Assembly: GCA_024364735.1 (NCBI GenBank)
Contig: JAGFNQ010004003.1
Coordinates: 200,250 to 264,249, forward strand
Length of the DNA: 64,000 nt
From: Boesenbergia rotunda
Taxonomy: Eukaryota > Streptophyta > Magnoliopsida > Zingiberales > Zingiberaceae
Direction of reading: 5' to 3'
The translations under genes were made by a program, and so were the position numbers. Position 1 is the stretch's first letter, and every line of letters begins with the position of its first letter. The notes below the pieces were generated by a model. That model did no database searches. It saw nothing but the letters and a program-made list of their open reading frames with translations, and had not been told where the DNA came from. Shown one piece after another: positions 1 to 10,930 of the stretch.

Positions 1-2
1 GG

Positions 3-1436
3 GAACTAGTGCCTAAACCTGAAGGCAAATCCATCATTGACACTAAGTGGGTCTTTAGGAATAAACTAAATGATCAAGGAGAAATAGTTAGAAATAAAGC
101 CCGCTTAGTAGCGAAGGGATTCAGCCAAGTAGAGGGATTAGATTACGATGAAACATATGCCGTAGTAGCTAGACTTGAGTCCATTAGAATGTTGTTAGCC
201 TTTGCATCCCATAAAGGATTTAAGTTATACCAAATGGATGTAAAGTCAGCTTTCCTAAATGGATTTATTAAAGATGAAGTTTATGTAGGACAACCCCCTG
301 GGTTTGAAGACTTAGATAAACCTGACCACGTTTACAAATTAACTAAAGCACTATATGGGTTAAAACAAGCACCTAGGGCTTGGTATGAACGTTTATCTAC
401 TTACTTAACTTCTAAAGAATTTAAACAAGGACAAATTGACTCAACCTTATTTATTAAAACCCTAGGAAAAGATATATTTATTGCCCAAATTTACGTAGAT
501 GACATAATCTTTGGATCCACCAACACAAACTTCCTAAAAGAGTTTGTCAAGATAATGGAAAATGAATTTGAAATGAGCTTAGTTGGTGAGCTTACCTTTT
601 TCCTAGGACTACAAATCAAACAAACTAGAGATGGAAACTACGTCCATCAATCTAAGTATGCTAAAGAGTTAATAAAGAAATTCAAAATGGATAACTCTAA
701 AAGCATAAGCACCCCCATGGCCATTAATGTAAAAATAGATAGTGACCCTGATGGTAAGCCAGTAGACCTCAAACTATATAGAAGTATGATAGGTAGTCTA
801 CTGTACCTTACAGCCAGCAGACCTGACATTCTTTTTACTGTAGGGATGTGTGCTAGATACCAAACCTGTGCTAAGGAAACGCACTTAGCAGCCCTAAAAA
901 GAATACTAAGATATATAAAGGGCACCCTAAATGTAGGGATTTGGTATCCTAGAACCTCCACCTTCAATTTGTCAGGATACTCGGATTCTGACTATGCTGG
1001 TTGTAAATTAGATAGAAAGAGCACAAGTGGAAGCTGCCAACTGTTAGGAAATAGTCTAGTAAATTGGTGTAGCAGAAAACAACACTGTGTAGCTCTGTCC
1101 ACAACTGAAGCAGAGTATGTAGCCTTAGGAGAGTGTGTAGCACAACTTTTATGGATGATGCACACTCTTAAGGACTTCCAGCTCAACTACACCCAAACTC
1201 AAGTATTTATTGATAATATAAGTTCAATTAATCTAACTAAGAACCCAATCCAACATTCCAGAACAAAACACATAGAAGTTAAACATCACTTCGTAAGAGA
1301 CCATGTAGCCAGGGGTGAGATAGTACTTAAGCATATAGACTCAAAATCCAACTTAGCTGATATATTCACAAAACCCTTACCTGAGCCTGAGTTCAGCTCA
1401 CTAAGAAGGCAGTTAGGATTATGCTCAGTAGAATAG
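3..1436 (+). CDS. Copia pol polyprotein, reverse transcriptase and RNase H (5' partial)
   Basis: The open frame enters from the left edge and runs about 478 codons to a TAG at 1434-1436. It opens in the RT domain (TKWVFRNKLN, then RNKARLVAKGFSQ). It shows the FLNG and KALYGLKQAPRAWYERL motifs and the catalytic YVDD near residue 165. It continues into Copia RNase H with SDSDYAG, STTEAEYVA and a C-terminal HIEVKHHFVRDHV block, ending DIFTKPLP. These supply cDNA synthesis and RNA-strand removal in the virus-like particle. No stop or frameshift is visible in this part, so the copy is fairly young or was recently selected. Integrase and protease should lie to the left. Confidence 0.93.
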   Translation, partial: ELVPKPEGKSIIDTKWVFRNKLNDQGEIVRNKARLVAKGFSQVEGLDYDETYAVVARLESIRMLLAFASHKGFKLYQMDVKSAFLNGFIKDEVYVGQPPGFEDLDKPDHVYKLTKALYGLKQAPRAWYERLSTYLTSKEFKQGQIDSTLFIKTLGKDIFIAQIYVDDIIFGSTNTNFLKEFVKIMENEFEMSLVGELTFFLGLQIKQTRDGNYVHQSKYAKELIKKFKMDNSKSISTPMAINVKIDSDPDGKPVDLKLYRSMIGSLLYLTASRPDILFTVGMCARYQTCAKETHLAALKRILRYIKGTLNVGIWYPRTSTFNLSGYSDSDYAGCKLDRKSTSGSCQLLGNSLVNWCSRKQHCVALSTTEAEYVALGECVAQLLWMMHTLKDFQLNYTQTQVFIDNISSINLTKNPIQHSRTKHIEVKHHFVRDHVARGEIVLKHIDSKSNLADIFTKPLPEPEFSSLRRQLGLCSVE

Positions 1437-2944
1437 AATAACTCAAATTTTTCTTACTGCTCTACTTGATTTAAAAATCAGTTTCTAAAAGAATTTTAAA
1501 AAACTATTTTTCTTTAATTTTAAAATCAGTTTTTTTAAAAATCTTTTTCGACTTAGTTTTATTTTAAAACTACCCCTTCAAAACTAAGGTTATTTTTCGC
1601 AAATGGACTTAGCCTAGGCCCTAACCCTAGAACTGCATGCACCTATAGATTTAGAAGTCAGCATCTCACAAGCACCTTAGGGTACTTTTGATTGATAACC
1701 TAGAAAGGGTTGAGATGCTTAGGTCTTTGCCTTAATTCAAGATGCTTTAAGTCAGTGCATCTGCAGTAATTGGGGCACTAAATACAACTTACACAGCAAT
1801 CAAGTTAAGTGTCAAGTTTAGAAAATCTAACTTGAACAGAAACACTTAACTTGACTAACCCTAGCAAAAACTACTAATTGGGTTAGACAGGTCCCTACAA
1901 AAGAAAATTAACTGATTTAGTTTAAGTCTTATCATGAATTGGTTCAGTACAGCAAAATCATGCAAATATTTTTTATGAAAGTTATTTCCTTTATGCAATT
2001 TAATTTCTACTATATTTATCTGTTTTTGATATATGGCAAAGGGAGAGAGATAAGAAAGGAGAGAATTTAAAATTTAAAATTTTTTTTGTTTAAAATTTTT
2101 CTATATTTTCGTCTCTCAAAATTTCAAAATCTATCCTTTATTCAAAAAGTACTTAACTAAGCTTTTCTAAAGTACTAAGTTTTTCAAAGTACTAAAGCCT
2201 AACTTTTTCTTACTTAAGCTTTTCAAAACTTTCCTAGTACTTAAGCTTGTCAAAATTTTCTTACTTAAGCTTTTCAAAGTACTTAAGCTTTTCAAAACTT
2301 TCCTAGTACTTAAGCTTGTCAAAATTTTCTTACTTAAGCTTGTCAAAATTTTCTCACTTAAGCTTTTTAAAGTACATAAGCTTTTCAAAACTTTCTTAGT
2401 ACTTAAGCTTGTCAAAATTTTCTTACTTAAGCTTTTCAAAGTACTTAAGCTTTTCAAAACTTTCCTAGTACTTAAGCTTGTCAAAATTTTCTTACTTAAG
2501 CTTGTCAAAACCTTTTTACTTTTTAAAACTTATCAAAAAGACTTAAGTTTTTCAGAAATACTTAAGTTTTTCAGAAGTACTTAGGTTTGTTAACTTCACG
2601 AAGTATTTTAAAACTTGAAGTTTTCAAAACTTTTTCAAAGTACCATGGACTTAAAACTCTCAAATTGTTGGTACTCAACCTAAAGTTTTAAAATCCTTCT
2701 TAAACTTAAATTTTCAAATTTGTCTAAATAAACTTAAGCTTTCTAAGTGTTTGAACTCAAAAATTTCTCTACAAGTATCATTTTTTTAAGTAAAAAATCC
2801 AAACCTTAAACTTGGAACTTAGTGTCAAAACCCCCACGAATTTTTGATAAATCTAGGGGGAGATTCCTTCCAGGGGGAGGGAACAAAAGGTAATTTTTAT
2901 ATGCCTTGATTAAACTTAACTTTTTGAACCAGGGTTGCCATAAA
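1437..2944 (+). other. Non-coding 3' internal region of the Copia element
   Basis: This is about 1.5 kb of AT-rich sequence between the pol stop and the polypurine tract. Both plus-strand frames and the expected envelope-like position lack a credible ORF. It holds a tandem array (separate entry) and a second purine-rich tract near 2857-2880 (AGGGGGAGATTCC) that mimics the polypurine tract. Confidence 0.6.
2160..2520. repeat. About 69-bp tandem repeat built on CTTAAGCTT
   Basis: Phrases such as TACTTAAGCTTTTCAAAACT and TACTTAAGCTTGTCAAAATT recur about five times with a period near 69 bp, some units being partial. Each unit contains two or three CTTAAGCTT blocks. Because the period is divisible by three, the minus strand stays open as a repetitive Leu/Ser/Lys peptide, which I do not regard as a gene. 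Confidence 0.75.
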
Positions 2945-2960
2945 TAAAAAAGGGGGAGAT
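2945..2960 (+). promoter_or_regulatory. Polypurine tract of the Copia element
   Basis: The run TAAAAAAGGGGGAGAT lies directly upstream of the TGTTGG that opens the 3' LTR. This is the expected position and composition of the plus-strand priming site. Confidence 0.8.
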
Positions 2961-3057
2961 TGTTGGTGCAGAAAGCACCCAAGTCGAACCTGAGTTTTGA
3001 TAATGACAACAGGGCTCAAAGGTTAAGTCTTACTTGTTTTCTAACATGTTACTCTAG

Positions 3058-3350
3058 TGTGCAGGGTAAAAAGCCCTAGCGAAGGACTGTTAGGCACTGG
3101 CGAAGGAATGCCAGGGTAAAAAGCCCTAGCGAAGGAATGCTAGGCACTGGCGAAGGAATGCCAGGGTAAAAAGCCCTAGCAAAGGACTGCTAGGCACTGG
3201 CGAAGGAATGCCAGGGTCAAAAGCCCTAGCGAAGGACTGCTAGGCGCCAGGCGAAGGACAGCTTGGGACTGAAGCCCTAGCGAAGGAATGCTAGGCACCG
3301 GGCGAAGGACAGCTCGGTATCCAAGACCTGGCGAAGGACCGCGAGGCAAA
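3058..3350. repeat. Tandem repeat in the Copia LTR, period near 60 bp
   Basis: The block AAAAGCCCTAGCGAAGGA with a following CTAGGCACTGGCGAAGGAAT recurs four to five times, becoming more diverged towards 3350. It sits in the upstream (U3) part of the LTR. Confidence 0.8.
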
Positions 3351-4535
3351 AGTCCAACCAGAGGAGCGGTTGGCATCAGGTACATTCTCCCGAGAGGAGT
3401 AGGTGAGGACGCGTTCCCCGTCGAGGGAACAGTAGGCGTCGGTTCGACCTAGGGCTCCATTTTGGAGGCCCAAAGTTAGAACCAAGACAGCTAAGGTTGT
3501 ATATGTTGGGGACGAGATGGCTAGAGAGGGGGGGTGAATATAGCCAATCACTTTTTCTTTGAAGAGTTAGCACGTTTCTGCACTTGAAGTTGTTAGTAGC
3601 ACAGCGGAAGAAGCAACGGTAAAAATAACAGTGCAGTAAACGAAAACAGAGATGACGGCAATCAAAGACAACTACCAAGAACGCTAACAAGAGGGTTTAC
3701 AAGGTTCGGGGATAACTTGCCCCTACTCCTTGGCGTGCCCTTAAGGTGGGCGATCCCTTGATCGTCGGCAGATCAAGCCCCAGTGATCATCGGATATAAA
3801 GCAACCTCCTTCTCGGTGGAGAAACCTCTCCACAGCGTTTCAATCACAGATAAATGTTTAAGCTCAATGAAACAACAAGAAGGATCTTACTCAAGCACTC
3901 AGCAAGGACGAGAACACAGCAAGCTTCCCTGAGCTCCACCCAGTGGCGATCTCACGCAAGAACCCTTTTTCGTGTCTTCCCACTGTCGGACTCCAAGCTC
4001 CTTGTTCCCTCCTTCAAGGCTCAAGTAACGGATGATTGCTTCTCAATCGCTTGCTCAGAATGATGGAAACCTCAAGAACACAGCAAGCTTGATGTGGAGA
4101 ACTCAAAGCACAGGAACTCAAGAACACAAGTTGTAAACTCTCGAACACTTTTTTTCACCGAAGTTGTCTCCCGTTTCTTTTGTTTCTCCACCAAGCATCA
4201 AGTGACCTCATCTCCAGCAGCCTCCAGCTGCCTCACTGCCAACGTCAGCTACACTGAACCCTCACTGAACTTCCTGAGCTCCCTCAGCCAAGCTTCAGTT
4301 AGCGGCTTCAGTCCTGCAGCTCCAGCCGTTGCAACCTGAGTTGAGAAATGGACAAACCTGCTCCAAGGAAAGCCCTCTTTGACTTCTCCTTGAGTGTTTG
4401 AATCCTCCCCTGTCACCTGTAGCTTAATCAGACTGTTAGAGCAGCATATCATACAGTGAATCAAAGATCAGAGGTAAGTGGCAGCAAATATCAGATGTTC
4501 AGACGCGATCAGAGCGTCTGATAGTGCAATTTGAA

Positions 4536-5235
4536 TTAAAGTGATCGGTCACCGGACCGATCAGAGAACCTCCTGATCGGTCACCAGACCGATCAGGCTG
4601 GTTCCAGACCGATCAGGCTCCGTCCTGATCGATCCCCAACGCTCAATCAGAAATCGCGATTTATTTGAGATTCTCCTGGACCGATCACCAGACCGATCCC
4701 AGGTCGTGGATCGTTCACCGGACCGATCCACCCTTATATTGGGCGATTTCTGAGTTTCGCAGGCTAAGCCTTCTGATCGGTCACCGGACCGATCAGGCAG
4801 CCTCCTGATCGGTCACCGGACCGATCAGGCAGCCTCCTGATCGGTCACCAGACCGATCAGAACCTGACTAGACCGATCAGGATCCGTCCTGATCGATCAT
4901 AGAGAGGAACCTGCGACGCTTGATCGTTCTCCGGAACGATCTGCACAGTGATCCTCATCGGTCATCAGACCGATCAGGAGTAGTTCAGCAAGGGAACTCA
5001 ACCTCACTGCTCGCTCCCTGATCGGTCACCAGACCGATCAGGAGCCAGTCAATGGGTGAAACGCATACTCCCTAATCGGTCACCAGATCGATCAGGAGCA
5101 GCATAGTAGGTTCCTAACCTCACTGTGTGCTCCCTGATCGGTCACCCGACCGATCAGTCATCGCTGGATCGGTCACCAGACCGATCCATGAAGGAGCAGC
5201 GTGCCAGAATCCCTGATCGATCACCAGACCGATCC
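4536..5235. repeat. Array of imperfect palindromes, GATCGGTC...GACCGATC
   Basis: The 20-bp near-palindrome GATCGGTCACCAGACCGATC and its ACCGG variant recur about 14 times with irregular spacers of 10-60 bp (for example CAGGCAGCCTCCT). Many copies are embedded in a longer CTGATCGGTC...GACCGATCAG palindrome. It lies in the U3 part of the minus-oriented solo LTR. Confidence 0.9.
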
Positions 5236-5239
5236 AGGG

Positions 5240-5670
5240 ACTCAAACTCAGCCCTCCAAGCTAAGTTTCCATCCACCTTAGCCCTCCAAGCTAAGGATTT
5301 TCCATCTAACTCTCCAAGTTGGGAATTTGCACCTAACCCTCCAAGTTAGGACTTTTCACTTAGCCCTCCAAGCTAGGACTTTTCACCCAACCCTTCCGAG
5401 TTAGAACTTCATCTAACTTAGCCCTCCAAGCTAGGCACCTGACCCTCCAAGCCAGGACTTTTTCACCTAATTCTCCAGGATGGGAATTTGCACATAACCC
5501 TCCAAGTTAGGACTTTTCACCTAGCCCTCCAAGTTAGGACTTTTCACCCAACCCTTCCGAATTAGGACTTTTCCAACACCTAGCCCTCCAAGCTAGGACT
5601 TTTCAACACCTAACCCTCCAGATTAGGATTTTCCAGCACCTAGCCCTCTAGACTAGGATTTTCCATACCA
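5240..5670. repeat. Tandem repeat of TAGCCCTCCAAGCTAGGACTT type, about 30-35 bp
   Basis: A unit containing (A/T)AGCCCTCCAAGCTA followed by GGACTTTTCACC recurs about a dozen times. Each unit also contains a short inverted repeat (TTAGC...GCTAA or CTAGC...GCTAG). Confidence 0.8.
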
Positions 5671-6027
5671 TGCCTGATCCCCGATCAGGACTTAATCATA
5701 ATCAATAAACATCCACCAAAACTTAAATCGGTGTCAACACCAAAATAACAATCAGGGCCAGACTGCATTAACAGTATAAACTAACATCCTATTGTTTTAT
5801 GGTGTTTTGGACTAACCCTGGATGCAGGACCGAAGGAACGAGTGTCTGCAGCTCAGAGAGCCTCAAAGGAGTGAGGCAACAGCTGACCAGGGCGCCCGGA
5901 GTGTCCCGGGCGCCCCCAAGGTGAACACAAAACACGTAATGCAAATGAAGGCTTCGACAGTTGATGTTCGGGGCACCCCCGTGCTCCCGGGCGCCCCCGC
6001 TGCTCCCGGGCGCCCCCAGCGTCCCGG

Positions 6028-6178
6028 GCGCCCCCTGTGCAAGCCATCGAAGGAGAAGCCAGTGAAGCCAAGGGATAAAGCTCTGACCCGGTCAACTCGG
6101 GCGCCTCGAGCGTTCCGGGTCAGAGCTTTATCCCTTGGCTTCGCTAGCTTCTCCTTCGATGGCTTGCACAGGGGGCGC
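6028..6178. repeat. Inverted repeat with about 62-bp arms
   Basis: Arms 6028-6089 and 6117-6178 are reverse complements with only a few mismatches (for example CCAGTGAAG versus CTTCGCTAG) around a loop of about 27 bp. The outer end reads GCGCCCCCTGTGC against GCACAGGGGGCGC. RNA from either strand could fold into a long hairpin. Confidence 0.85.
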
Positions 6179-6432
6179 AATTTCCTTTTTGTGTTTACGA
6201 TACTGCAATTGTAATATTGATTTGTAAACCGTTTTGCGAAAATATAGAATTGCCCGCAGTAAACGGTCAACGACCGTGGGCCTTAGAGTAGGAGTCGACC
6301 TAGGCTCTGAACCAAGTAAAACTACCTGTGTTCGTGTGTTGTGTTTTAATTTCCACTGTGCAATTTCTCTATCTCTAAATCTGAACGCTTTCCGATATTC
6401 ACCCCCCCTCTATCGGTTCTCTCGATCCAACA

Positions 6433-6905
6433 CTTCATTACCGCCTGCTCGGTGATGCGTGACAGAGCCTCCGCCTCTATCCACTTGGAGAAGTAATCGA
6501 CCGCGACCAGCAGATATTTTTTCTGAGCGGCGGCGATTGGGAATGGTCCCACAATGTCCATTCCCCACTGATCAAAAGGGCAAGAGACCACCGACGCCCT
6601 CATGGCCTCCACGGGTCAGTGGGGCAGATATTGGTGTTTCTGGCAGGACAGACACTTGGCTACTAATTCGTTGGCGTCTTTCTAGAGGGTGGGCCAATAA
6701 TATCCGGCCATTATCGCCTTCCGCGCCGTCACCCGAGCACCAGCGTGGTGTCCGCATGTCCCCAGATGAATTTCCCTCAGAAGATACTCGGCGTCCTCTT
6801 CATTCAGGCACTTGAGGAGAGGCCGAGAATACAATCTCTTGTAGGGGGTGTCACCGACCAAGGTGAATCTGGCCACGTGCTTCTTGAGCCACCGAGCCTC
6901 CTCGT
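6433..6905 (-). pseudogene. Gypsy integrase fragment
   Basis: The zinc-binding part (HLGTCGHHAGARVTARKAI, then YYWPTL) is followed after an in-frame stop by the catalytic core start (CPFDQWGMDIVGPFP, then YLLVAVDYFSKWIEAEAL). The core includes the first catalytic Asp in WGMDIVGP. The frame ends at ITEQAVMK, where the Copia LTR begins at 6432. The later catalytic residues are not in the window. Confidence 0.85.
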
Positions 6906-7149
6906 GGTCGGCCGGCAGGGTTCCCCGGGTGAGGTAGGTGATGATTGGGGTTCGCCAATCATATGCCAGTTCCAGGTCAGCCTACCTTTCTATCTGCATG
7001 ACTAGCAGCGCTGGGCCACCAGCCTGAGGGAGCACCCACAAGCCAACAGAACTAGCCAGCTTAGCTAACTCATCCGCCTTGAAGTTCTCTTCCCTTGGGA
7101 TCATCCTCACTTGTACCTCTTTAAACTCAGCCTTGAGCTTCTCATAAGC

Positions 7150-8900
7150 TTCTATGAAAGCCTACAGCCGATCACTGTTAACCTCAAATTTCCCTGCCAC
7201 TTGCTGCGTAACTAGTTGAGAATCTGAGTAGAGCATTACTCGGGCCGCCCCTACATGCTTAGCGGCCTGCAATCCAGCCATGAGGGCCTCATACTCGGCT
7301 TCATTATTGGTGGCCTTGTACTCCAGTCGCATGGACAAGTGCATTTTTTCTCCACTAGGGGAGACCATCAGAACACCAATCTCACTTCCCGACCGAGCGG
7401 ACGAGCCATCTACGTATATATGCCACGCTTCTTCAATCTCGACCGAATGTAATTCGCTCAGGAAATCAGCCAGGGCTTGAGCCTTGATAGCTGGTCGAGA
7501 CTGGTATTGGATGTCATACTCACTCAACTCGGTAGTCCACTTGATCAGTCGCCCCGATGCTTCAGGATTTGAAGCTACTCGGCCCAAGTTACTGTTCGGC
7601 AATACTACGATGGGGTGCGCTAAGAAATAGGGACGAAGCCGCCGAGCCCCCAACAACAGCACATACATCAATCTTTCGAGTGTCGTGTAGCGACACTCGG
7701 CTCCTTTCAATAAATGGGCAAAGAAGTACACTGGCTGCTGGTCAGCCACTTCCTGCTTGACCAAAACTAGACTGACCAAGTCAGCCGATGCGGCCAAATA
7801 CACGTAGAGAGTTTCCCTGACTTCCGATTTTGCCAACACCAGCAGTTCGGCTAGGTAAGTCTTAAGCTCTTCAAATGCCCTGTCACAGTAAGCATCCCAT
7901 TGGAACTTGGTAGCTTTACGGAGGGTCTTAAAGAAAGGTAATCCTTGCTTTGCCGATTGGGAGATGAACCGAGATAGGGCCGTGATTCGCCCTGCGAGCC
8001 GTTGACCCTCCCGTAGGTTTCTGGGGGGGAGGGCATATCGAGCAGGGCCTTGACCTTGCCTGGGTTAGCTTCTATGCCCCGCTCAGTCACGATGTAGCCC
8101 AGGAATTTCCCCCTCCGCGCACCAAAAAGACATTTAGCTGGGTTCAGCTTAAGTCCATACCTCCGCAGCGTTTGGCAGGTTTCCTCGACATCTGACACCA
8201 GATCTGCGGCACGGGCAGATTTGATGAGGATGTCATCAACATATACTTCCATATTTCTCCCGATCTGGGACCGGAAGACTTTGTTCATCATCTGCTGGTA
8301 GGTGGCTCCAGCGTTTTTCAATCCGATCGGCATGACGGTGTAGCAATAAGTACCGTCCAACGTGATGAAGCTGACTTTCTCTTGGTCCTCGGCTGCCAGG
8401 GGTACTTGATGATACCCCTGGTAGGCGTCCAGCATGAAGATGAACTCGCTACCTGTTGTCGAGTCCACCATCTGATCAATCCGGGGCAAAGGGTAGCAAT
8501 CTTTCGGGCAGGCCTTGTTAAGATCCCGAAAGTCGATGCAGATGCACCATCTGTTGTCCGGTTTATGCACTAGTACCACGTTGGCCAGCCAGGATGGGAA
8601 CTGCACCTCTCTGATATGCCCTACCTCCATCAGCCTCTCGATCTCCGCCCTGATCGCCTTGTTCTGTTCGGTGCTGAAGTCTCTCTTCCTTTGTTTTACC
8701 GGCCGAGCATGGGGGTAGACGTGGAGGTGATGTTCCGCGACCTCCGGTCGAACACCCCTCAACTCCTTAACGGTCCAGGCGAAGACGTCTTGATTGCGAG
8801 CCAAGCACTCCAGCAGGGGCTCCTTCAGCTCTTTTGGCAATCCCATCGCCATCTTGACTCGGGACTCCTCTCGGTCGGGGAGGACCTATAACTCCTCTTT
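7150..8900 (-). pseudogene. Gypsy reverse transcriptase and two RNase H domains
   Basis: The RT block (8852-7950) contains the HARPVKQRKR lead-in, CIDFRDLNKACPKD, YQGYHQVPL and the catalytic VYVDDILIKS. It loses frame near 7990, and the RT-linked RNase H resumes as QQPVYFFAHLLKGAE and RYTTLERLMYVLL. A second RNase H follows, with YVDGSSARSGSEIGVLMVSP, NNEAEYEALMAGL and YSDSQLVTQQV; it carries the Asp-Glu-Asp acid triad. The dual RNase H layout is what points to the Tat clade. Confidence 0.88.
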
Positions 8901-8999
8901 GTCTTCATGCAGCTCAAACCAAGGAGAGGCTTGGACCATGTTACAATCAGGGAAAGGACGTGGGGCTTTGCGACGTTCTACGTGAACTTCGTCCACGTA

Positions 9000-9420
9000 G
9001 CACCTCCGGGCTACCTTTGGGTCTCCCTTGACCTCCCCCACCTGGCTCCCGACTGGGAATTTGACTTTCAGGTAGAAGGTAGAGGCGACTGCCCGGAACT
9101 CATTAAGAGCAGGTCAGCCGAGAATGGCGTTGTAGGACGAAGGGGAGTCCACCACTAGAAAGGTGGACCACCTAGTCCTCTTCAAGGGCTCTTCACCCAA
9201 GGAGATGGCCAGCTGAATCTGGCCAACGGGATGTACCGGATTCCCCGTGAAATAGAATAGCGGGGTCGCCACTAGCTCCAACTGGGACTTCTCAATCTAG
9301 ACCTAGTCAAATACTCTCTTGTAGAGTATGTTGACCGAGCTGCCTGTGTCCACGATGGTGCGGTGGACTTGATAATTCGCGATGACGGCGGTGATGACCA
9401 ACACGTCATCATGGGGGACT
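9000..9420 (-). pseudogene. Gypsy protease region
   Basis: Minus-strand translation near 9420-9290 gives DDVLVITAVIANYQVHRTIV followed by DTGSSVNILY. DTGSS is the aspartic protease active-site motif. A stop follows shortly after KRVFD, consistent with decay. Confidence 0.75.
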
Positions 9421-10882
9421 TATAACCCCTGAAGATCTTGGGTCCCGAAACTGATTTGTGTCCCCTCTGCCTGGGTCAGACTAGTGCCAACTTGGTGGAT
9501 CTCCAGTCGACGCACTTGAGCTTTCCGGGCATGATGGGAGTCTCCTCCGGTGGGGCCACCCCAGATGACATGCACGCCACCTCGGATGACATTTTGTTGG
9601 TTGGCCTGTTCTTCCTCTGTTTCCTCTTCCACCGCTCGATTCCCTTGAGGGAATAGGTTTTGAGCGGCCGGAGCGTTGTCTCGCAGTTCTTCAGCCATCG
9701 GGTCGGCGTTCGGGCTGCCTCGGCCGGCTCCCCGCCCGGGAGGTGTTTGCCGCTCCCGTCCCCTGGGGGCTTGAGCCCGACCCCGACCGGCTTGACGACA
9801 CTCTTCGGTGGCGTGCCCGTGACTCTGATGGAAGCTACAATATGGCCTCCATCTTGCAGGGAAACATCCCTGGGCCACCTGCTGCACGTGGCGTCTTTCC
9901 ATGCCCACGGGCTCAACGGGGCCCCGCGGGCTACGAATGGGTCCCCTTGAGGGTCTGGCCGTGTGAACAGGAGGAGGGGGTGCCGGGACCATAACTTCCT
10001 TGCGTCGAGCCGCCTGCGCTTCCTCGACGTTGATATACTTGTCAGCCTTCCCGAGCAGGCTGTCAAAATCCTTGGGAGGCTTCCGAATCAGCGAGCGAAA
10101 AACTCTCCCTCCTGCAGGCCCTAGGAGAATGCACTAACCATAACCTCCTGGGTAGCAGTTGACACGTCCATCGCCAACTCGTTGAACCTCCGAATGTAAG
10201 CCTTAAGGGTTTCTTTCGGCCCCTGCTTCAGAGCGAACAGGTTGAGACTCGTATTGTGGTGCCTACGGCTGCTAGCGAAGTGCTGCAGGAACACCCTCTT
10301 GAACTTTTCGAAGCTTGTGACAGACCCGTCAGGGAGTCGGTCGAACCATCTCTGGGTTGCGCCAGAGAGCGTGGTTAGGAAGGCTCTACACTTGACACCT
10401 TCCAGATATTGCTGGAGCATGGCGGTGCTTTCGAACTTCATCAGGTGCTCTTCCAAGTCCGTGGTCCCCACGTACTCAGGGACGGTGAAGAAACGAAGAT
10501 GGTGAGGCACAGGATCCTCCAAGATCCAGGGAGCAAAAGGGCTACGTACCGGCATAGCCGTTGCAGGGTCCGCCGAAGCTTTTCCCTTATCCGGTCGCCT
10601 ACCGCGCACCGGGTTGGAGACTGAGGCAGCGGCTGACACCGAGTGGGCCTCGCCGACTTGCTCCTGAGGGACAGCCGCCGGGGGAGGCACGAGGCCCCCC
10701 TCAAGTACAGCGGGCCTGCCTTGTCCTCCCGAGATGTGACGTGTAGCTGGCTCTGAGCCCCGATGCCCTTGGCTGGCAGCCTGGGAGAGCCTTTGGGAAG
10801 CTCTCTACTGAGCTTGCGTAGCCATAAGTACCTCGTACTCCTCACGAGAGACGTCCACGTTCAGCTCACAAGGATAAGCCAT
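9420..10882 (-). pseudogene. Gypsy gag, interrupted by stops and frameshifts
   Basis: A start at 10882 gives MAYPCELNVDVSREEYEVLM and meets a TAG after about 25 codons. The main capsid block (10690-10121) contains FAPWILEDPVPHHLRFFTVP, TTLSGATQRWFDRLPDGSV and FALKQGPKETLKAYIRRFNE, typical of Gypsy gag. The C-terminal part (9992-9420) has a nucleocapsid-like CSFHQSHGHATEEC, as in Tat gag proteins. At least one frameshift separates the two blocks, near 10060-10120. Confidence 0.82.
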
Positions 10883-10916
10883 CTCTACTTCCGATCAGGC
10901 TGCTGGTGTCCCTCCT

Positions 10917-10930
10917 TCTAGCGCCAAATT
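10917..10930 (-). promoter_or_regulatory. Primer-binding site of the Gypsy element
   Basis: On the minus strand the LTR end (GACAGGATCA) is followed by AA and then TTTGGCGCTAGAAG. TGGCGC-type primer sites next to the 5' LTR are usual in Tat elements. I cannot assign the tRNA with certainty. Confidence 0.65.

Larger units (their letters stand above)
3504..5773 (-). mobile_element. Solo LTR (2270 bp) inserted in the Copia LTR
   Basis: On the plus strand it runs from TGTTGGGGACGAG to GCATTAACA and is flanked by a perfect 5-bp duplication GTATA (3499-3503 and 5774-5778). No internal region is present, so it is a solo LTR left by LTR-LTR recombination. The G-rich block GAGAGGGGGGGTGAAT near 3520 is the reverse complement of the CACCCCCCTCT motif that ends plus-oriented LTRs elsewhere in the window, which sets the orientation as minus. 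A TATA-like ATATAAGGG lies on the minus strand near 4733. U3 (5773 to about 4730) is filled by two tandem arrays. Confidence 0.9.
1..6432 (+). mobile_element. SIRE-type Copia LTR retrotransposon, 3' part (runs off left edge)
   Basis: This is the 3' portion of a Copia element: the end of pol (RT and RNase H), a 1.5-kb non-coding stretch, a polypurine tract, then the 3' LTR (2961-6432, interrupted by a solo LTR). The SIRE/Maximus lineage is suggested by the YVDDIIFGSTN form of the RT active site and by the long gap between pol and LTR. That gap is where autonomous SIRE elements carry an envelope-like ORF; none is visible here. The LTR has TGTTGG and CCAACA ends. Just past 6432 the sequence resumes inside a Gypsy integrase codon series, so this element inserted into that Gypsy. 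Its 5' LTR, gag, protease and integrase lie outside the window. Confidence 0.9.
2961..6432 (+). repeat. 3' LTR of the Copia element, split by a solo LTR
   Basis: The LTR starts TGTTGGTGCAG and ends TCTCGATCCAACA. Removing the inserted solo LTR and one target duplication leaves about 1.2 kb, a normal SIRE LTR size. It carries a tandem array near its 5' end, GC-rich repeated GGGCGCCC motifs at 5890-6030, a 62-bp-arm hairpin (6028-6178), and a C-rich stretch followed by CTCTATCGG near its 3' end. Confidence 0.85.

Noticed and set aside
2167..2508. 113-codon minus-strand open frame rich in Leu, Ser and Lys
   Set aside because: It is produced entirely by the 69-bp tandem repeat and lies antisense in a transposon non-coding region.
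3058..5670. CRISPR-like spacing of short palindromic repeats in the LTRs
   Set aside because: The repeats vary, spacers are short, irregular and themselves repetitive, there are no cas genes, and the DNA is a plant retrotransposon LTR with a perfect target duplication.
5822..6270. Overlapping open frames on both strands around 5.8-6.3 kb
   Set aside because: They are GC-rich by-products of the LTR repeat and the 62-bp-arm hairpin; no domain and no codon bias.
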